DNA of 50,841 nt from Duncaniella sp. (GCA_029060405.1 JAIDUB010000064.1:1-50841); one strand, 5' to 3'; counted from the first letter of the stretch, positions 22,322 to 32,376 are shown. Made by a program: numbers and translations. Notes: generated by a model from the sequence alone, not told the origin.

Positions 22322-24145
22322 TTACTTCACGATAAACTTCTTGCCGTCGCGGATATAGATACCGGGAGCGAGGTTGCCGCTCACGGGCTGGCCGAGAATG
22401 TTGTAGGTGCGGCCGTCTTTGACGGTGCCGGCTACGTTGTCAACGAAGATGTCGTTGATGCCGGCTGACTCTACATTACCGCCCTTGTTCTGAGCTTCGG
22501 TGATGTGAGCCACGAGCGAGTTGAGGTAGTTCTCGAGGTTGGTGTAGCCGTTGGAAGCCACTGCCGAACCATCTTCAGCCGAGAGAGGATCGAGGCCGTT
22601 GGCGCTCTCCCACTCGTCGGGCATACCGTCGCCGTCGGTGTCGGCTGCGGCGGGTTCAGATTCGAGGGTAGGCCAGCCGGTGTGACCGTCGGCATAGGTG
22701 ATGGCATCCTGAGAGTTGATTATACCCTTGCTGCCGAATAAAGCGGTGCCTTCCTTGGTCTCCTGTGCGATAAATGCGTCGTATTCGTCGCGGTGGAGCG
22801 AAGCACCTGCATAGTTGGTCACGAGCTCAAATGCTTTTTCAGCGGTGTGAGTGGTGGTGGATGGGAAGGCGATGGGGGTGGCGCGTTTCATCCATGCATT
22901 GGTCTCGTCGGTGAAAGTGCGGTCGTTGCCGCTCTTGTCGATCTGGTCGTAGATACCTTTGGTCCAGTTGTCGGCGGTGAGGTCATCGTAAACGGGGTTT
23001 ACGTTGCCGGTCACGTAGAGCTGACCCCAAGTGTGGAGCATAGCTTTCCAGCTGTTCCATGCTACGGCGCATTTTGCAGGATTGCCGTTGGCATCGGTCA
23101 CGTCGATAGTGTTCTTGTCCATATCGATGTAATAGCGGGTGCCCTTGATTGTGACATAATTGCCATTGGTGACGTCGCGTCCGCCTGAGATCTGGTTTGA
23201 AGCTACTGCCGTGCCGGTAGCCTTGTAGAAATTCTGCTGCATGGTGGACTTGTCAAGACAGTAGTCTACGGTGCGGATGCCGGGTGCGGCGATGCGCTTG
23301 CCTTTCGAGCCTGTGGGGCTGGTGGGACCGGGCTTGTAGTAGTTGTTGACGATGTTGACGTTCATACCTTCGCCACCGTAGCAGCCGTTGCCGCCGAAGT
23401 TGTAGATCACGTTGTTACGCAGGTCCATGCGCTCGTCGGTCTGAGTGCCGGGACGCGGGCCAAGGCGGGGAGTGCGCGATGCGTGGTGGGCGAGAAGGTT
23501 GTGGTGATACGATGCGCCTGCGCCGCCCCAGTTGCCTCCGTAGCCGTGGTTACCCTTGGAGTGGCCGGCATTGAGGAGCGAGTGGGTGACGTAGCACCAC
23601 TGCACGGTGATGTTGCGCGATCCGTATACTGACAGGCACTCGTCGATCGACCACGATACAGAGCAGTGGTCGATTACGATATTGCGGGAGTCCATGCCGC
23701 CAAGTCCGTCACCCTCGTGGGCGCTCTTGTTGGTCTTGAGTGCCTCGTTGCCGAGACGGAAGCGCATGTAGCGGATGATTACGTTGGGAGCCGAGATGAC
23801 GAAAGGATAGTTGGCCACGCAGATACCGTCGCCGGGAGCGGTCTGGCCCGCGATGGTCACGTTGCCGTTGCGGAGCTTCAGCTCGCTGTTGAGCATGATG
23901 GTACCTGATACGTCAAATACGATGGTGCGCTGACCCGACTGGTTGATGGCCCAGCGGAATGTACCTTCGTCATTTGTGTCCTCGAGCGAGGTTACGTGAT
24001 AGACTGCGCCGCCGCGTCCGCCGGTGGTGTACATACCGAAGCCTTCGGCACCGGGAAATGCGGGGATGTCGGCAGTCTCGTCCACCGCCATGGCCTGCAT
24101 TGATATGGCCATGGCAGCGAGAGCTGTGATAATCGTTTTATTCAT
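22322..24145 (-). CDS. Secreted pectate lyase (PL1-like), T9SS-like C-terminal tail
   Basis: 607 residues. Signal peptide MNKTIITALAAMAISMQAMA. The parallel beta-helix starts AFPGAEGFGMYTTGGRGGAVYHVTSLEDTNDEGTFRWAI and runs through VIDHCSVSWSIDECLSVYGS, with the lyase block YHHNLLAHHASRTPRLGPRPG, whose Arg is the likely catalytic base. The segment DTDGDGMPDEWESANGLDP is a calcium-binding type-3 repeat. The last 40 residues (RTYNILGQPVSGNLAPGIYIRDGKKFIVK) look like a type A sorting/anchoring domain. It should cut de-esterified homogalacturonan by beta-elimination. It lies 30 nt behind a paralogue on the same strand, so they form an operon. Confidence 0.88.
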   Translation of the reverse strand: MNKTIITALAAMAISMQAMAVDETADIPAFPGAEGFGMYTTGGRGGAVYHVTSLEDTNDEGTFRWAINQSGQRTIVFDVSGTIMLNSELKLRNGNVTIAGQTAPGDGICVANYPFVISAPNVIIRYMRFRLGNEALKTNKSAHEGDGLGGMDSRNIVIDHCSVSWSIDECLSVYGSRNITVQWCYVTHSLLNAGHSKGNHGYGGNWGGAGASYHHNLLAHHASRTPRLGPRPGTQTDERMDLRNNVIYNFGGNGCYGGEGMNVNIVNNYYKPGPTSPTGSKGKRIAAPGIRTVDYCLDKSTMQQNFYKATGTAVASNQISGGRDVTNGNYVTIKGTRYYIDMDKNTIDVTDANGNPAKCAVAWNSWKAMLHTWGQLYVTGNVNPVYDDLTADNWTKGIYDQIDKSGNDRTFTDETNAWMKRATPIAFPSTTTHTAEKAFELVTNYAGASLHRDEYDAFIAQETKEGTALFGSKGIINSQDAITYADGHTGWPTLESEPAAADTDGDGMPDEWESANGLDPLSAEDGSAVASNGYTNLENYLNSLVAHITEAQNKGGNVESAGINDIFVDNVAGTVKDGRTYNILGQPVSGNLAPGIYIRDGKKFIVK

Positions 24146-24175
24146 TGTGGTTTAATTGATTTTTGAGATAAAGGA

Positions 24176-25987
24176 TTAGCGTTTGAGCACCTTGTCAGTC
24201 TCCACATGGCCGTCGCTGTAGATGATGCGGCGTATGTTGAGACCCTGTGCGGGCTCTTCCAGACGAATGCCCTGAATATTATAGTATTCAAAGCCTATGA
24301 TTTCCACGTCGGGATTCTCCACGGTTACTATGGCGCTCGAGTGGTCGGCTGCAGGGTAATATTCATCCACAGCGTCGGCGGCGTTGGCATTCTGAGCCTT
24401 GATGATGTGCTCCACGATACCGTTGGCGTATACTTCGATGTTGGTATACCAGCCGCGGGGGTCGAGTGTGTAGAGATTGCCATCCTCGGGGTCATTGGGG
24501 TCAAGACCGTTGGCTATTTCCCATACGTCGGGCATACCGTCGCGGTCAGTGTCGAAATCGGCGGGACGAACCTCGTGCTTGATTACGGGGAACGAAGGCA
24601 CGCCGGGATTCTGAGTATCCGATTCGGGATCGTTCACCCAGTCCACGATACCTTTGGTGCCCGACTTGGCATAAGTCTTGCCTGTTGCATCCACGTAGGG
24701 CACGTCGCCGTTGTAAGTCACTGTGCCTGTGCGGGCTTCCTCGATCACGCGGGCATCCACAGCGTCGCGGAAGAGCGAGGCGCCGCAATATTTCAGCACG
24801 CTGTTATAAGCCTCCTCGGCCGAGTGAGTGGTGACCGTACCGGCATCGATAGGCTCGTCGAGCTTCACCGATATGCAGTCCTGATCCTTGGTGTTCTTGA
24901 GGTAAGTCTGATTCTCGCCGTAGAGGTGGGCTACGTCGGCCATATAGCGTTCGCCGTTGATCATGAACAGGCCGCTGTCGTAGGTCACGCCGTCCCAGTC
25001 ATAGTTGGCGGGCTCATCGGCCGCGGTCACATAGTTACCTTTGATGTAGTAGCGGCTTGCATATCCGTAAAGGTCGGCAGGAGTGGAGTTGCCGCTCGCG
25101 CCTACAGTCACCTGAGTCACGGCTTTCTTGTTTTTGGTACCGGGGCCGGCCTTATAGTAATTGTTTACCATGTTGATATAGCCTCCGCCGGGGCCGCCGT
25201 AGCAGCCTGCGCCGTTACCCCAGTTATACAACACGCAGTTGCGGAAGTCAACTCGTTCGCCCTGTACGGTGTTGTCATACAGCGTCTTGTCATAATTGTC
25301 CTTCTTGTAGCGTGCGCCGTTGAAGCGGGGAGCTCGGTTCTGCACGTGGGCGATCATGTTGTGGTGAAACGAAGCGTTCTTGCCGCCCCAGATGCCGCCG
25401 TAGGAGTGTGCGCCCTTGGTGTGGCCGGGGTTGCAGAGACCCTCGAATACGGTCGACCACTGGAGGGTGAAGTTCTGGTTGTCGTATACCGAGCACACCT
25501 CGTCGATCGACCATGAGAACGAGCAGTGGTCGAGCATGATGTTGCGGTAATTGCGGAAGAAGAGTGCGTCAGCGCCGTCGTTCACGTCCTTGACCTGCGA
25601 GCGACGGAAGCGGAGAAATCGGAGGATGATGTTGTGTCCTCCGGTCTGCACCGTGTAGTAGGCTATCGTGATGCCTTCGCCGGGAGCGGTCTGACCCAAT
25701 ACGGTCACATCGTTGCCTGAGATTTTGAGGTCTTTCTTGAGTTCGATCGTACCTGATACGTCAAATACTACGATTCGCTTGCCGCTCTGCTTGGTGAGCG
25801 CCCAGCGGAGCGAACCTTCGTTGTCATTGTCTTCCAGAGTGGTGACGTGAAGTACCTTGCCGCCGCGGCCACCGGTCACATATCGGCCGTGACCCTCGGC
25901 GCCGGGAAATGCCGGAGCCTTGTCCTCAGCTTGGAGAGTGACAGCCGCCAGTGCGGTTGCAGCTAAGAGTAATGCTTTTTTAATCAT
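24176..25987 (-). CDS. Secreted pectate lyase (PL1-like), paralogue
   Basis: 603 residues. Signal peptide MIKKALLLAATALAAVTLQA, then AFPGAEGHGRYVTGGRGGKVLHVTTLEDNDNEGSLRWAL, LDHCSFSWSIDEVCSVYDNQN and FHHNMIAHVQNRAPRFNGARY with the likely catalytic Arg. A calcium-type repeat reads DTDRDGMPDVWEIANGLDP, and the tail is FEYYNIQGIRLEEPAQGLNIRRIIYSDGH. It shares the full architecture of the 22322 gene product but is clearly diverged along its length, so the duplication is old. Differences around the catalytic Arg may mean different pectin specificity. It is the first gene of the two-lyase operon. Confidence 0.88.
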   Translation of the reverse strand: MIKKALLLAATALAAVTLQAEDKAPAFPGAEGHGRYVTGGRGGKVLHVTTLEDNDNEGSLRWALTKQSGKRIVVFDVSGTIELKKDLKISGNDVTVLGQTAPGEGITIAYYTVQTGGHNIILRFLRFRRSQVKDVNDGADALFFRNYRNIMLDHCSFSWSIDEVCSVYDNQNFTLQWSTVFEGLCNPGHTKGAHSYGGIWGGKNASFHHNMIAHVQNRAPRFNGARYKKDNYDKTLYDNTVQGERVDFRNCVLYNWGNGAGCYGGPGGGYINMVNNYYKAGPGTKNKKAVTQVTVGASGNSTPADLYGYASRYYIKGNYVTAADEPANYDWDGVTYDSGLFMINGERYMADVAHLYGENQTYLKNTKDQDCISVKLDEPIDAGTVTTHSAEEAYNSVLKYCGASLFRDAVDARVIEEARTGTVTYNGDVPYVDATGKTYAKSGTKGIVDWVNDPESDTQNPGVPSFPVIKHEVRPADFDTDRDGMPDVWEIANGLDPNDPEDGNLYTLDPRGWYTNIEVYANGIVEHIIKAQNANAADAVDEYYPAADHSSAIVTVENPDVEIIGFEYYNIQGIRLEEPAQGLNIRRIIYSDGHVETDKVLKR

Positions 25988-26092
25988 CTGTGAAAAAATC
26001 GGTATTAGTGTTGTTAAATATTTGCAATAACATTTTGCCGCGTACCGGGATGAAATTCCCTGTACCGGCCGGTCTCATGGGTATATTTCGTG

Positions 26093-26100
26093 CAAATATA
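26093..26100 (-). promoter_or_regulatory. -7 promoter element for the pectate lyase operon
   Basis: TATATTTG on the minus strand, giving a leader of about 100 nt. No convincing -33. The leader contains an imperfect palindrome around 26045-26080 (CCGGGATGAAATTCCC and CCGGCCGG). Confidence 0.42.
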
Positions 26101-26143
26101 CGAAATATATTTCATTTTATCTTGCGTGTCACAGCTTTTTAAC

Positions 26144-26181
26144 AATAAATAATCCCTCGCCGCGGCGAGGGATTATTTATT
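26144..26181. terminator. Perfect 19-bp palindrome terminating the GH28-GH105 gene
   Basis: AATAAATAATCCCTCGCCG is followed immediately by its exact complement, 38 nt in all. On the minus strand it lies 37 nt after the stop of the GH28-GH105 gene, and TTGTTAAAAAGC follows. The stem itself ends in an A/T-rich base that gives a U tract in either direction. It separates the fusion gene from the two-lyase operon. Confidence 0.75.
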
Positions 26182-26218
26182 CGGTCAGGCAGCTTCGGCT
26201 GCATGGTGGAGTCAGATG

Positions 26219-28744
26219 TCACTTGAACTGCTCGCCTTCCACTTCGAGGGCGGCGAAGATGAACGGACCCACGCCCTTGGGGTCGTTGTCGCGTACCTGC
26301 TCGCTGATGTAGTATTCAAATGTACCGTCGCGGCGGTCTTTGCCGCCGAGGCCGGCCACGGCGCAGCACTGTGTCAGCGACACGGTGCCGTCCTCGTTCT
26401 CCTTGATGAAATTCTTCAGCATGCCGTCGTAGCCCTTGCGTGCGGCTTCGGCATACTTGGCGTCGTCGAGCAGGCCGAGGCGCGATGCGCGCAGAAGATT
26501 GTATACATACATCGACGAGGCGGTCGACTCAAGATAGTTGCCCTCGCGGCCCGGCTGGTCGAGCACTTGATACCACAGGCCGGTCTCGGGATCCTGATAT
26601 TTCAGTATGCCGTCGGCTATGCTCTTGAGCAGGGCTATGAGTTCGGGACGGCGGGGATTGTCGGCGGGAAGTTCCTCGAGCACGTCGGTCAGCGCCCAGA
26701 TATACCATCCCTGTGCGCGGCCCCATGCGTGTTTAGACTGGCCGGTGGTCTTGTCGGCCCAGAATTGCTCGCGGGCCTCGTCCCATGCGTGGCGGTAGAG
26801 CCCGGTGGCGGGATCGTAGGCGTTGCGGGCTATAGCGAGGAACTGGTCGGCGATGTCGTTATATACGGCTGCCTTCTCCTCGTCGTTGAGGAAGCGGTTG
26901 GCGTATTTGATATAGAATGGCTGACCCATATACAGTCCGTCGAGCCATACCTGATGGGGATATACCTTCTTGTGCCAGAACGAGCCCTCTTTGGTGCGGG
27001 GGTGCGACTTGAGCTGGCTCCAGAGCGTGTCGAGGGCGGTGCGGTATTTCTGATCGCCGGTGATGTCGAGCGCCGCCATGAGTACGGTGCCGTTTTTCAG
27101 GTGGTCGATGTTGTATTCGGCGGGTTTGTATTTCCATATCTTGCCCTGAGCGTTGACCATCGTGTCGGCATAGGCCAGCGCATAGTCGCGGAAAGCGGTG
27201 TCGCCGTAGGTGTCGGCGAGTGCCAGCATGGCGTCGAGTTCCACACCTATGGCATACTGCCACTTGGGAGCCTTCACGTAGTCGAGCTGCCAGCTTTCGG
27301 GGAAGCGTGTCATCTCGCTCTGAGCCATGCGCTGCGACATGGGAGCGTATTCGTTGACCTTCTTGCCGTTGATGGTCACGTTGGCAAGGCGCACGTTGCG
27401 GTACATGCCCGTAAACGAGTTGCCCGAGCTTACGTTGTTCCACACGCAGTTCTTGCATTCCACGTTATATACGTTGCACACGTCTTTGAGACCTATGAGC
27501 ATCACTCCGTAGCGGCTCTTGTTGCAGTCCACGCGGTCGAGGTATACATCGCGTATTACCGGCGGATATGAGCGGTCGCATGCCTCCTTGGGCTCGTAGT
27601 CAACGTTGATTTTCAATACGGCCTCGTCACACTGGCCTACCTTTATGTCGCGCACATATATGTTTTCGATCACGCCGCCGCGGCAGGGATTGGTCTTGAT
27701 GCGTATCACTCGCTCCAGATCGGGGCTGTCCATGGTGCAGCGCTCGGCGAAGAGATTGCGGAATCCGCCCGATATCTCGCTGCCCACCACCACGCCGCCG
27801 TGGCCGTTTTTCATCACGCAGTCCCTTACGATGAAGTTCTCGCTGGGGCGGCCGTCCTCGCGGCCGTCGCGGTTGCGTCCGCTCTTGATGGCGATGCAGT
27901 CGTCGCCGGTGTCGAAGTAGCAGCGCTCTATCAGCACGTCTTTACACGACTCGGGGTCGCAGCCGTCGCCGTTGGGGCCGTCGTTCTGTATATGCACGCC
28001 GCGCACCGTCACGTTCTCGCACCACAGCGGGTGGATTACCCAGAATGGCGAGCGGAGCAGCGTCACGTCCTCGATGAGCACGTTCTTGCAGTTGACGAAG
28101 TTGACCAGCTGCGGGCGCATGCCCATGCCGTCGCCGAGCACTCGCTTCTCCACCGGTGTACCGTTTTCGTTCCATTCCTGAAGCAGCGGGCGGCCTATCT
28201 TCTGGGAGATGATGCCGTCGGTATAGCCGTAGACGGGCTTGCCGCACATGCGCCACCAGTTGCCGTTCTCGGCCGCTCCGTCCACGGTGCCTTTGCCGGT
28301 CAGCGCCACGTTTTCGGCGTCGATGGCGTAGATGCACGGCTGATAGTTATAGCAGTCCATGCCCTCCCAGCGGGTGAACACAACCGGAAATTCCTTGGGG
28401 TCGGTGGTGAAAAGGAGCGTGGCGCCCTCTTCAAGGTGGAGGTTGACGTTGCTCTTGAGGGTGATGGGACCCGTGAGCCACTCGCCGGCGGGTATTATCA
28501 CGCGGCCGCCTCCCTGCTTGGAGCACTGCTCTATCACATTATTTATTAATTGAGTATAGAGATGGCCTTTTTTCTTGCTGCGCTTGCCGTAGTCGAGGAT
28601 GTTGTAATCCTTGTCGGCGAATGTCGGCGCCTTGATGCGCGACTCGATCTGCGGATAGACGGTATTCCACATTTCCTCGGGGTCAGTGGCACGCGCCGAA
28701 AAAAATATTACCGCCATCGTAAAAATTAACAGTACTTTTTTCAT
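26219..28744 (-). CDS. GH28 polygalacturonase - GH105 unsaturated rhamnogalacturonyl hydrolase fusion
   Basis: 841 residues with a signal peptide (MKKVLLIFTMAVIFFSARA). Residues ~45-465 form a GH28 beta-helix: DYNILDYG, GGGRVIIPAGEWLTGPI, the catalytic NDGPNGDGCDPESC (Asp), FDTGDDCIAIKSG (Asp pair) and GHGGVVVGSEISGG (His), then VIRIKTN. Residues ~470-841 form a GH105 alpha/alpha barrel: GTVLMAALDITGD, VWLDGLYMGQPFYIKYA, HAWDEAREQFWADKTTGQSKHAWGRAQGWYIWALTDVLE, GLWYQVLDQPGREGNYLESTASSMYVYNLLRA. The pairing would cut galacturonan and then remove the unsaturated uronic acid left by lyases. It is divergent from susC. Confidence 0.92.
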   Translation of the reverse strand: MKKVLLIFTMAVIFFSARATDPEEMWNTVYPQIESRIKAPTFADKDYNILDYGKRSKKKGHLYTQLINNVIEQCSKQGGGRVIIPAGEWLTGPITLKSNVNLHLEEGATLLFTTDPKEFPVVFTRWEGMDCYNYQPCIYAIDAENVALTGKGTVDGAAENGNWWRMCGKPVYGYTDGIISQKIGRPLLQEWNENGTPVEKRVLGDGMGMRPQLVNFVNCKNVLIEDVTLLRSPFWVIHPLWCENVTVRGVHIQNDGPNGDGCDPESCKDVLIERCYFDTGDDCIAIKSGRNRDGREDGRPSENFIVRDCVMKNGHGGVVVGSEISGGFRNLFAERCTMDSPDLERVIRIKTNPCRGGVIENIYVRDIKVGQCDEAVLKINVDYEPKEACDRSYPPVIRDVYLDRVDCNKSRYGVMLIGLKDVCNVYNVECKNCVWNNVSSGNSFTGMYRNVRLANVTINGKKVNEYAPMSQRMAQSEMTRFPESWQLDYVKAPKWQYAIGVELDAMLALADTYGDTAFRDYALAYADTMVNAQGKIWKYKPAEYNIDHLKNGTVLMAALDITGDQKYRTALDTLWSQLKSHPRTKEGSFWHKKVYPHQVWLDGLYMGQPFYIKYANRFLNDEEKAAVYNDIADQFLAIARNAYDPATGLYRHAWDEAREQFWADKTTGQSKHAWGRAQGWYIWALTDVLEELPADNPRRPELIALLKSIADGILKYQDPETGLWYQVLDQPGREGNYLESTASSMYVYNLLRASRLGLLDDAKYAEAARKGYDGMLKNFIKENEDGTVSLTQCCAVAGLGGKDRRDGTFEYYISEQVRDNDPKGVGPFIFAALEVEGEQFK

Positions 28745-28764
28745 GGATATTGAAACTTAATTTG

Positions 28765-28808
28765 TATATTTGCACAAAATTACCAAAAAACTCTAAGATA
28801 CCACCAAA
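28765..28808. promoter_or_regulatory. Overlapping divergent promoters between the GH28-GH105 gene and susC
   Basis: Minus strand: TTTG (28808-28805), a 22-nt spacer, TAATTTTG (28782-28775), 31 nt before the GH28-GH105 start. Plus strand: TATATTTG (28765-28772) with a weak TTTC at 28739-28742. The two -7 elements are only 2 nt apart, so two polymerases could not bind at once. The plus element would give susC a leader of about 270 nt. The rest of the 305-nt gap (28809-29049) is AT-rich and I see no better susC promoter there. Confidence 0.45.
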
Positions 28809-29049
28809 ACTTTCACATTTTTTATATAAATCCTCTAAAATATGCTGAACGGTATTTACGTTATAAACATTAATGTCGCTCAGCGGATTTTTTGACCCTT
28901 TTTCAAATTTACCACAGCTCTTGCACAATAATACTCTTTAACCTAAAAACTTAAAAATCAACTCTCAACCTCTAAAAGTCCAAATTCTACATTTTAAACT
29001 ATCAATTATTTGAAACAAGAAAATTTTTTATTAATAACACAGTGACATC

Positions 29050-32000
29050 ATGAAAGACAATGTGACAAGTCATTATCAATGGCTGAAATTGTTCTCGCCG
29101 GCTCGCCTGCTGAGGGCAATGATGATTTTAGCGGTCCTTTGCGTAGGATTGCCTGTCTTCGCTCAGAACATTACCGTTACCGGTACTGTTGAAGATGAGT
29201 CAGGCGAACCCGTAATGGGCGCTTCAGTGGTTGTTGACGGTACTTCAAACGGTATGGCTACCGACCTCGACGGTAACTTCGCCATCCCCAACGTATCGCC
29301 CAAAGCCAAACTCGTAGTTTCCTACATCGGTTACAAGACCGAAACCGTTTCCGTCGACGGCCGCACTAATATTAAAGTGGTCCTCAAGGAAGACTCCGAA
29401 GTCCTCGACGAAGTGGTTGTGGTAGGTTACGGTACTATGAAGAAAAGCGACCTCACCGGTTCGGTTTCTTCGGTCGACACTGAAAAACTCAACGCCAAGG
29501 GTGCTCCCTCGATCCTCGAGAACCTTCAGGGTACCACTCCCGGTGTGAACATCACAAAGGCCACCGGCCGTACCAACGGTTCCATAAACATCGAAATCCG
29601 CGGTAAATCGTCAATCAACTCGGGTACTACCCCTCTGTTCGTTGTCGACGGTGTGATGTGTTCTGATATCGACTTCCTTAACCCGCAGGATATCGAGCGT
29701 ATCGACGTGCTCAAGGATGCTTCTTCTACGGCTATCTACGGTTCGCGCGCTACTGCCGGTGTCGTTATGGTTACCACCAAGGGCGGTCTTAACGTCAACA
29801 AGGCTCAGAAGGCTTCGATCTCCTACGACGGTTACTATGGTATCAACCACGCTTCCCACAAGCCCAAATTCATGGAAGGTCAGGACTGGTACTACTATCG
29901 CTTCGGTAAGTTCCTCTCGCCCATGGGCGGTGACAACAACTACGGCGTGCAGACCGCTCACTGGATGCTCCCCGCTTCCTATGGTGTAGGTCAGGCTCTC
30001 CTCCAGCAGAAGAAAGATGACCTTCAGTCGCCCTACATCATGAAGCAGCTCCTCGAGGCCGGTAACACCACCGACTGGATCGACCTCGTGACCCGCGACG
30101 GTAACCAGCAGAACCACTACGTTTCTATTCAGGGTGCCAGCGACACCGCCAACTATCACTTCGGTGTTGGTTACAACGGTGAAAACGGTATCTACGAAGG
30201 CGACTCGCAGCAGACCATCAGCTTCAAGGGTTCGGTTGACGCCCGCGTCAACAAAGTAATCAGCGCAGGTTTCAACTTCAACCTCGCTCAGATGAAGAAC
30301 ACCTATGCCGACGGCAACGCCATCGCTCAGGCTTACCGCGTGAACCCCTACATGATTCCTTATCAGGAGGACGGTGAAATCCAGCACTTCCCCGGTAACA
30401 AGTACACCCTCGGTACCGACGACCATCAGTTCTCGGACTTCGTCAATCCTCTTGACCGTATGCTCAACTCTACCGAAAAGCGCACCACTTACCGCGCCCT
30501 CGGTAACGTTTACCTCCAGCTCGACATTATCCCCGGTCTTAACATCAAGTCTACTTTCTCGCCCAGCTTCTCTACTTACCGCAACGGTAGCTATGTAGGT
30601 TACGATAACCCCCGCACAGGCAAGACTTATGTTGACGACGACGTACACACTGCTACCGTAGTCAACAAGACTTCTCTCTCTTGGACTTGGGACAACGTCA
30701 TCAACTACAACAAGACTTTCGGTATCCACTCTATTTCTGCTATGGGTCTCTACTCTATGGAAAAGGGTAACACCGAGGAATATGACATGGTGGCCAACAA
30801 CGTGCTCCAGAACACCGACTGGTGGAACATGGGTACCGGTGAATTCGACGCTACCAAGACCAAGTCTTCTTACTCTGAAAGCTCTCTCCAGTCATTCGCT
30901 CTCCGTCTGAACTACACCCTCCTCAACCGCTACATGGCTACTGTTACCATGCGTTGGGACGGTTCGTCCAAGTTTGCCGACGGCTACCGCTGGGGCTCTT
31001 TCCCCTCGGCCGCTCTCGCTTGGCGTATCAATGAGGAATCTTTCCTCCGCGACGTAACTTGGATCAACAACCTCAAGCTCCGTCTCTCTTACGGTAAGAC
31101 CGGTAACAACGCCGGTATCGGCAACTACGCCACTATCGTAGGTCTCGGCTCGCCCGTTTACTATCCTTGGGGCAACAGCTGGATTCAGGGTATCCCCGCC
31201 GGCGGTATCGTCGACAAGTCTCTTAAGTGGGAGACCTCTAAGGAATGGAACGTCGGTGTTGACTTCGGTTTCCTCCGCGACCGTATCAGCGGTTCTGTTG
31301 ACTTCTATCAGAAGAACTCTTCCGAGCTTCTCTACAAGGTTGAGCTGCCTCTCGAATCAGGCGGTCAGACTATGACCACCAACGTAGGTAAGGTACGCAA
31401 CACCGGTGTCGAAATCGCTCTTACCACCGTGAATATCGATACCCGCGATTGGACTTGGACCACCTCGTTCACTTTCTCCAAGAACAAGAACGAAGTTAAG
31501 GAAATCAACGGCGTTTCTGACCAGATCGTCGCTTCCGGCGCTACCGGTTCACTCTTCGTAGGCTATCCCGTCAACAATATCTACCAGTACATCTGGGACG
31601 GCGTGGTTTCTGACCGCATCATGACAGTGCCCGATCACGAAATCGCTGTCAAGAACGGCTTCAACCCCGGCGATCAGGTGCGCGAATGCGACTACTACTG
31701 GGCATGCTACGGCATCGGTGAAGGTCAGCCTATGGTTCGCGACGTCAACGGCGACGGCCAGTGGGACGACAATGACCGCGTGATCTTCAACGGCGATCCC
31801 AAGTGGAGCGCTTCGATGAGCTCTAACCTCAACTACCGCCTCCCCAAGAACGGTGGCCAGCTCGACTTCGGTTTCACCCTCTTCGCCAAGTACGGTTACT
31901 ACGTTAACTCTTCGTTCCTCAACGGAGACTACTATGACCTCCACGACCGTGGCCGCGGTAAGATGCAGATGGATTACTACATCCCCGCAGGTACTATCGT

Positions 32001-32376
32001 AGACGTTGACGGTATCTATCCCGACGGTACTTTCCGCAACCCTGTTTACCAGATGAATACTCACTACGGTGAATATCCTATGCTCTCCGGTGGTACAAAC
32101 GACGGTCTCGGCGTTGCCAAGGATTACTATCAGACCTCTCGCGGTCTCGATAAGATCTCTTACCTCCGCGTTCAGAACATCACTCTCGGTTACACCTTCA
32201 GCAAGAACCTCATCAAGAGCTTCGCTTGCCAGAACCTCCGTCTCTACTTCACCGTTACCAACCCCTTCCTCTGGACCAAGTATCGTGGTTTCGATCCTGA
32301 ATGGGCTGCTGCTGCCGGCAAGAACGACGGTCCCAGCGTGACCTCTTATCAGATTGGTGCAAGCATTAAATTCTAA
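29050..32376 (+). CDS. susC: SusC/RagA-family TonB-linked outer membrane receptor
   Basis: 1108 residues. A long signal peptide ends in LPVFAQN. A carboxypeptidase-regulatory-like domain (ITVTGTVEDESGEPVMGASVVVDG...NFAIPNVSP) leads to the plug (LDEVVVVGYGTMKKSDLTGSVSSVDTEKL, PLFVVDGVMCSDIDFLNPQDIERIDVLKDASSTAIYGSRATAGVVMVTTKGG) and a 22-strand barrel ending YQIGASIKF. Codons are strongly biased (GGT, AAC, CTC, TAC), unlike most neighbours, which suggests high expression. With SusD it should import glycans. The divergent pectinases suggest pectin oligosaccharides as ligand, but this is inferred from context only. Confidence 0.96.
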   Translation: MKDNVTSHYQWLKLFSPARLLRAMMILAVLCVGLPVFAQNITVTGTVEDESGEPVMGASVVVDGTSNGMATDLDGNFAIPNVSPKAKLVVSYIGYKTETVSVDGRTNIKVVLKEDSEVLDEVVVVGYGTMKKSDLTGSVSSVDTEKLNAKGAPSILENLQGTTPGVNITKATGRTNGSINIEIRGKSSINSGTTPLFVVDGVMCSDIDFLNPQDIERIDVLKDASSTAIYGSRATAGVVMVTTKGGLNVNKAQKASISYDGYYGINHASHKPKFMEGQDWYYYRFGKFLSPMGGDNNYGVQTAHWMLPASYGVGQALLQQKKDDLQSPYIMKQLLEAGNTTDWIDLVTRDGNQQNHYVSIQGASDTANYHFGVGYNGENGIYEGDSQQTISFKGSVDARVNKVISAGFNFNLAQMKNTYADGNAIAQAYRVNPYMIPYQEDGEIQHFPGNKYTLGTDDHQFSDFVNPLDRMLNSTEKRTTYRALGNVYLQLDIIPGLNIKSTFSPSFSTYRNGSYVGYDNPRTGKTYVDDDVHTATVVNKTSLSWTWDNVINYNKTFGIHSISAMGLYSMEKGNTEEYDMVANNVLQNTDWWNMGTGEFDATKTKSSYSESSLQSFALRLNYTLLNRYMATVTMRWDGSSKFADGYRWGSFPSAALAWRINEESFLRDVTWINNLKLRLSYGKTGNNAGIGNYATIVGLGSPVYYPWGNSWIQGIPAGGIVDKSLKWETSKEWNVGVDFGFLRDRISGSVDFYQKNSSELLYKVELPLESGGQTMTTNVGKVRNTGVEIALTTVNIDTRDWTWTTSFTFSKNKNEVKEINGVSDQIVASGATGSLFVGYPVNNIYQYIWDGVVSDRIMTVPDHEIAVKNGFNPGDQVRECDYYWACYGIGEGQPMVRDVNGDGQWDDNDRVIFNGDPKWSASMSSNLNYRLPKNGGQLDFGFTLFAKYGYYVNSSFLNGDYYDLHDRGRGKMQMDYYIPAGTIVDVDGIYPDGTFRNPVYQMNTHYGEYPMLSGGTNDGLGVAKDYYQTSRGLDKISYLRVQNITLGYTFSKNLIKSFACQNLRLYFTVTNPFLWTKYRGFDPEWAAAAGKNDGPSVTSYQIGASIKF

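Noticed and set aside
24206..25516. 436-codon plus-strand frame antisense to a pectate lyase
   Set aside because: The minus strand encodes a full lyase with signal peptide and catalytic block; the plus frame is Val/Gly/His-rich with no domain.
22322..25987. Recent tandem duplication of the two pectate lyases
   Set aside because: The proteins share layout and key motifs but differ widely along their length, so the duplication is old or they were recruited separately.
26216..27571. 451-codon plus-strand frame antisense to the GH28-GH105 gene
   Set aside because: Same reasoning: shadow of the GH105 domain.
28683..28928. 81-codon minus-strand ORF overlapping the GH28-GH105 start and the intergenic region
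   Set aside because: No domain, no promoter of its own, and it overlaps the signal peptide of the real gene in another frame.
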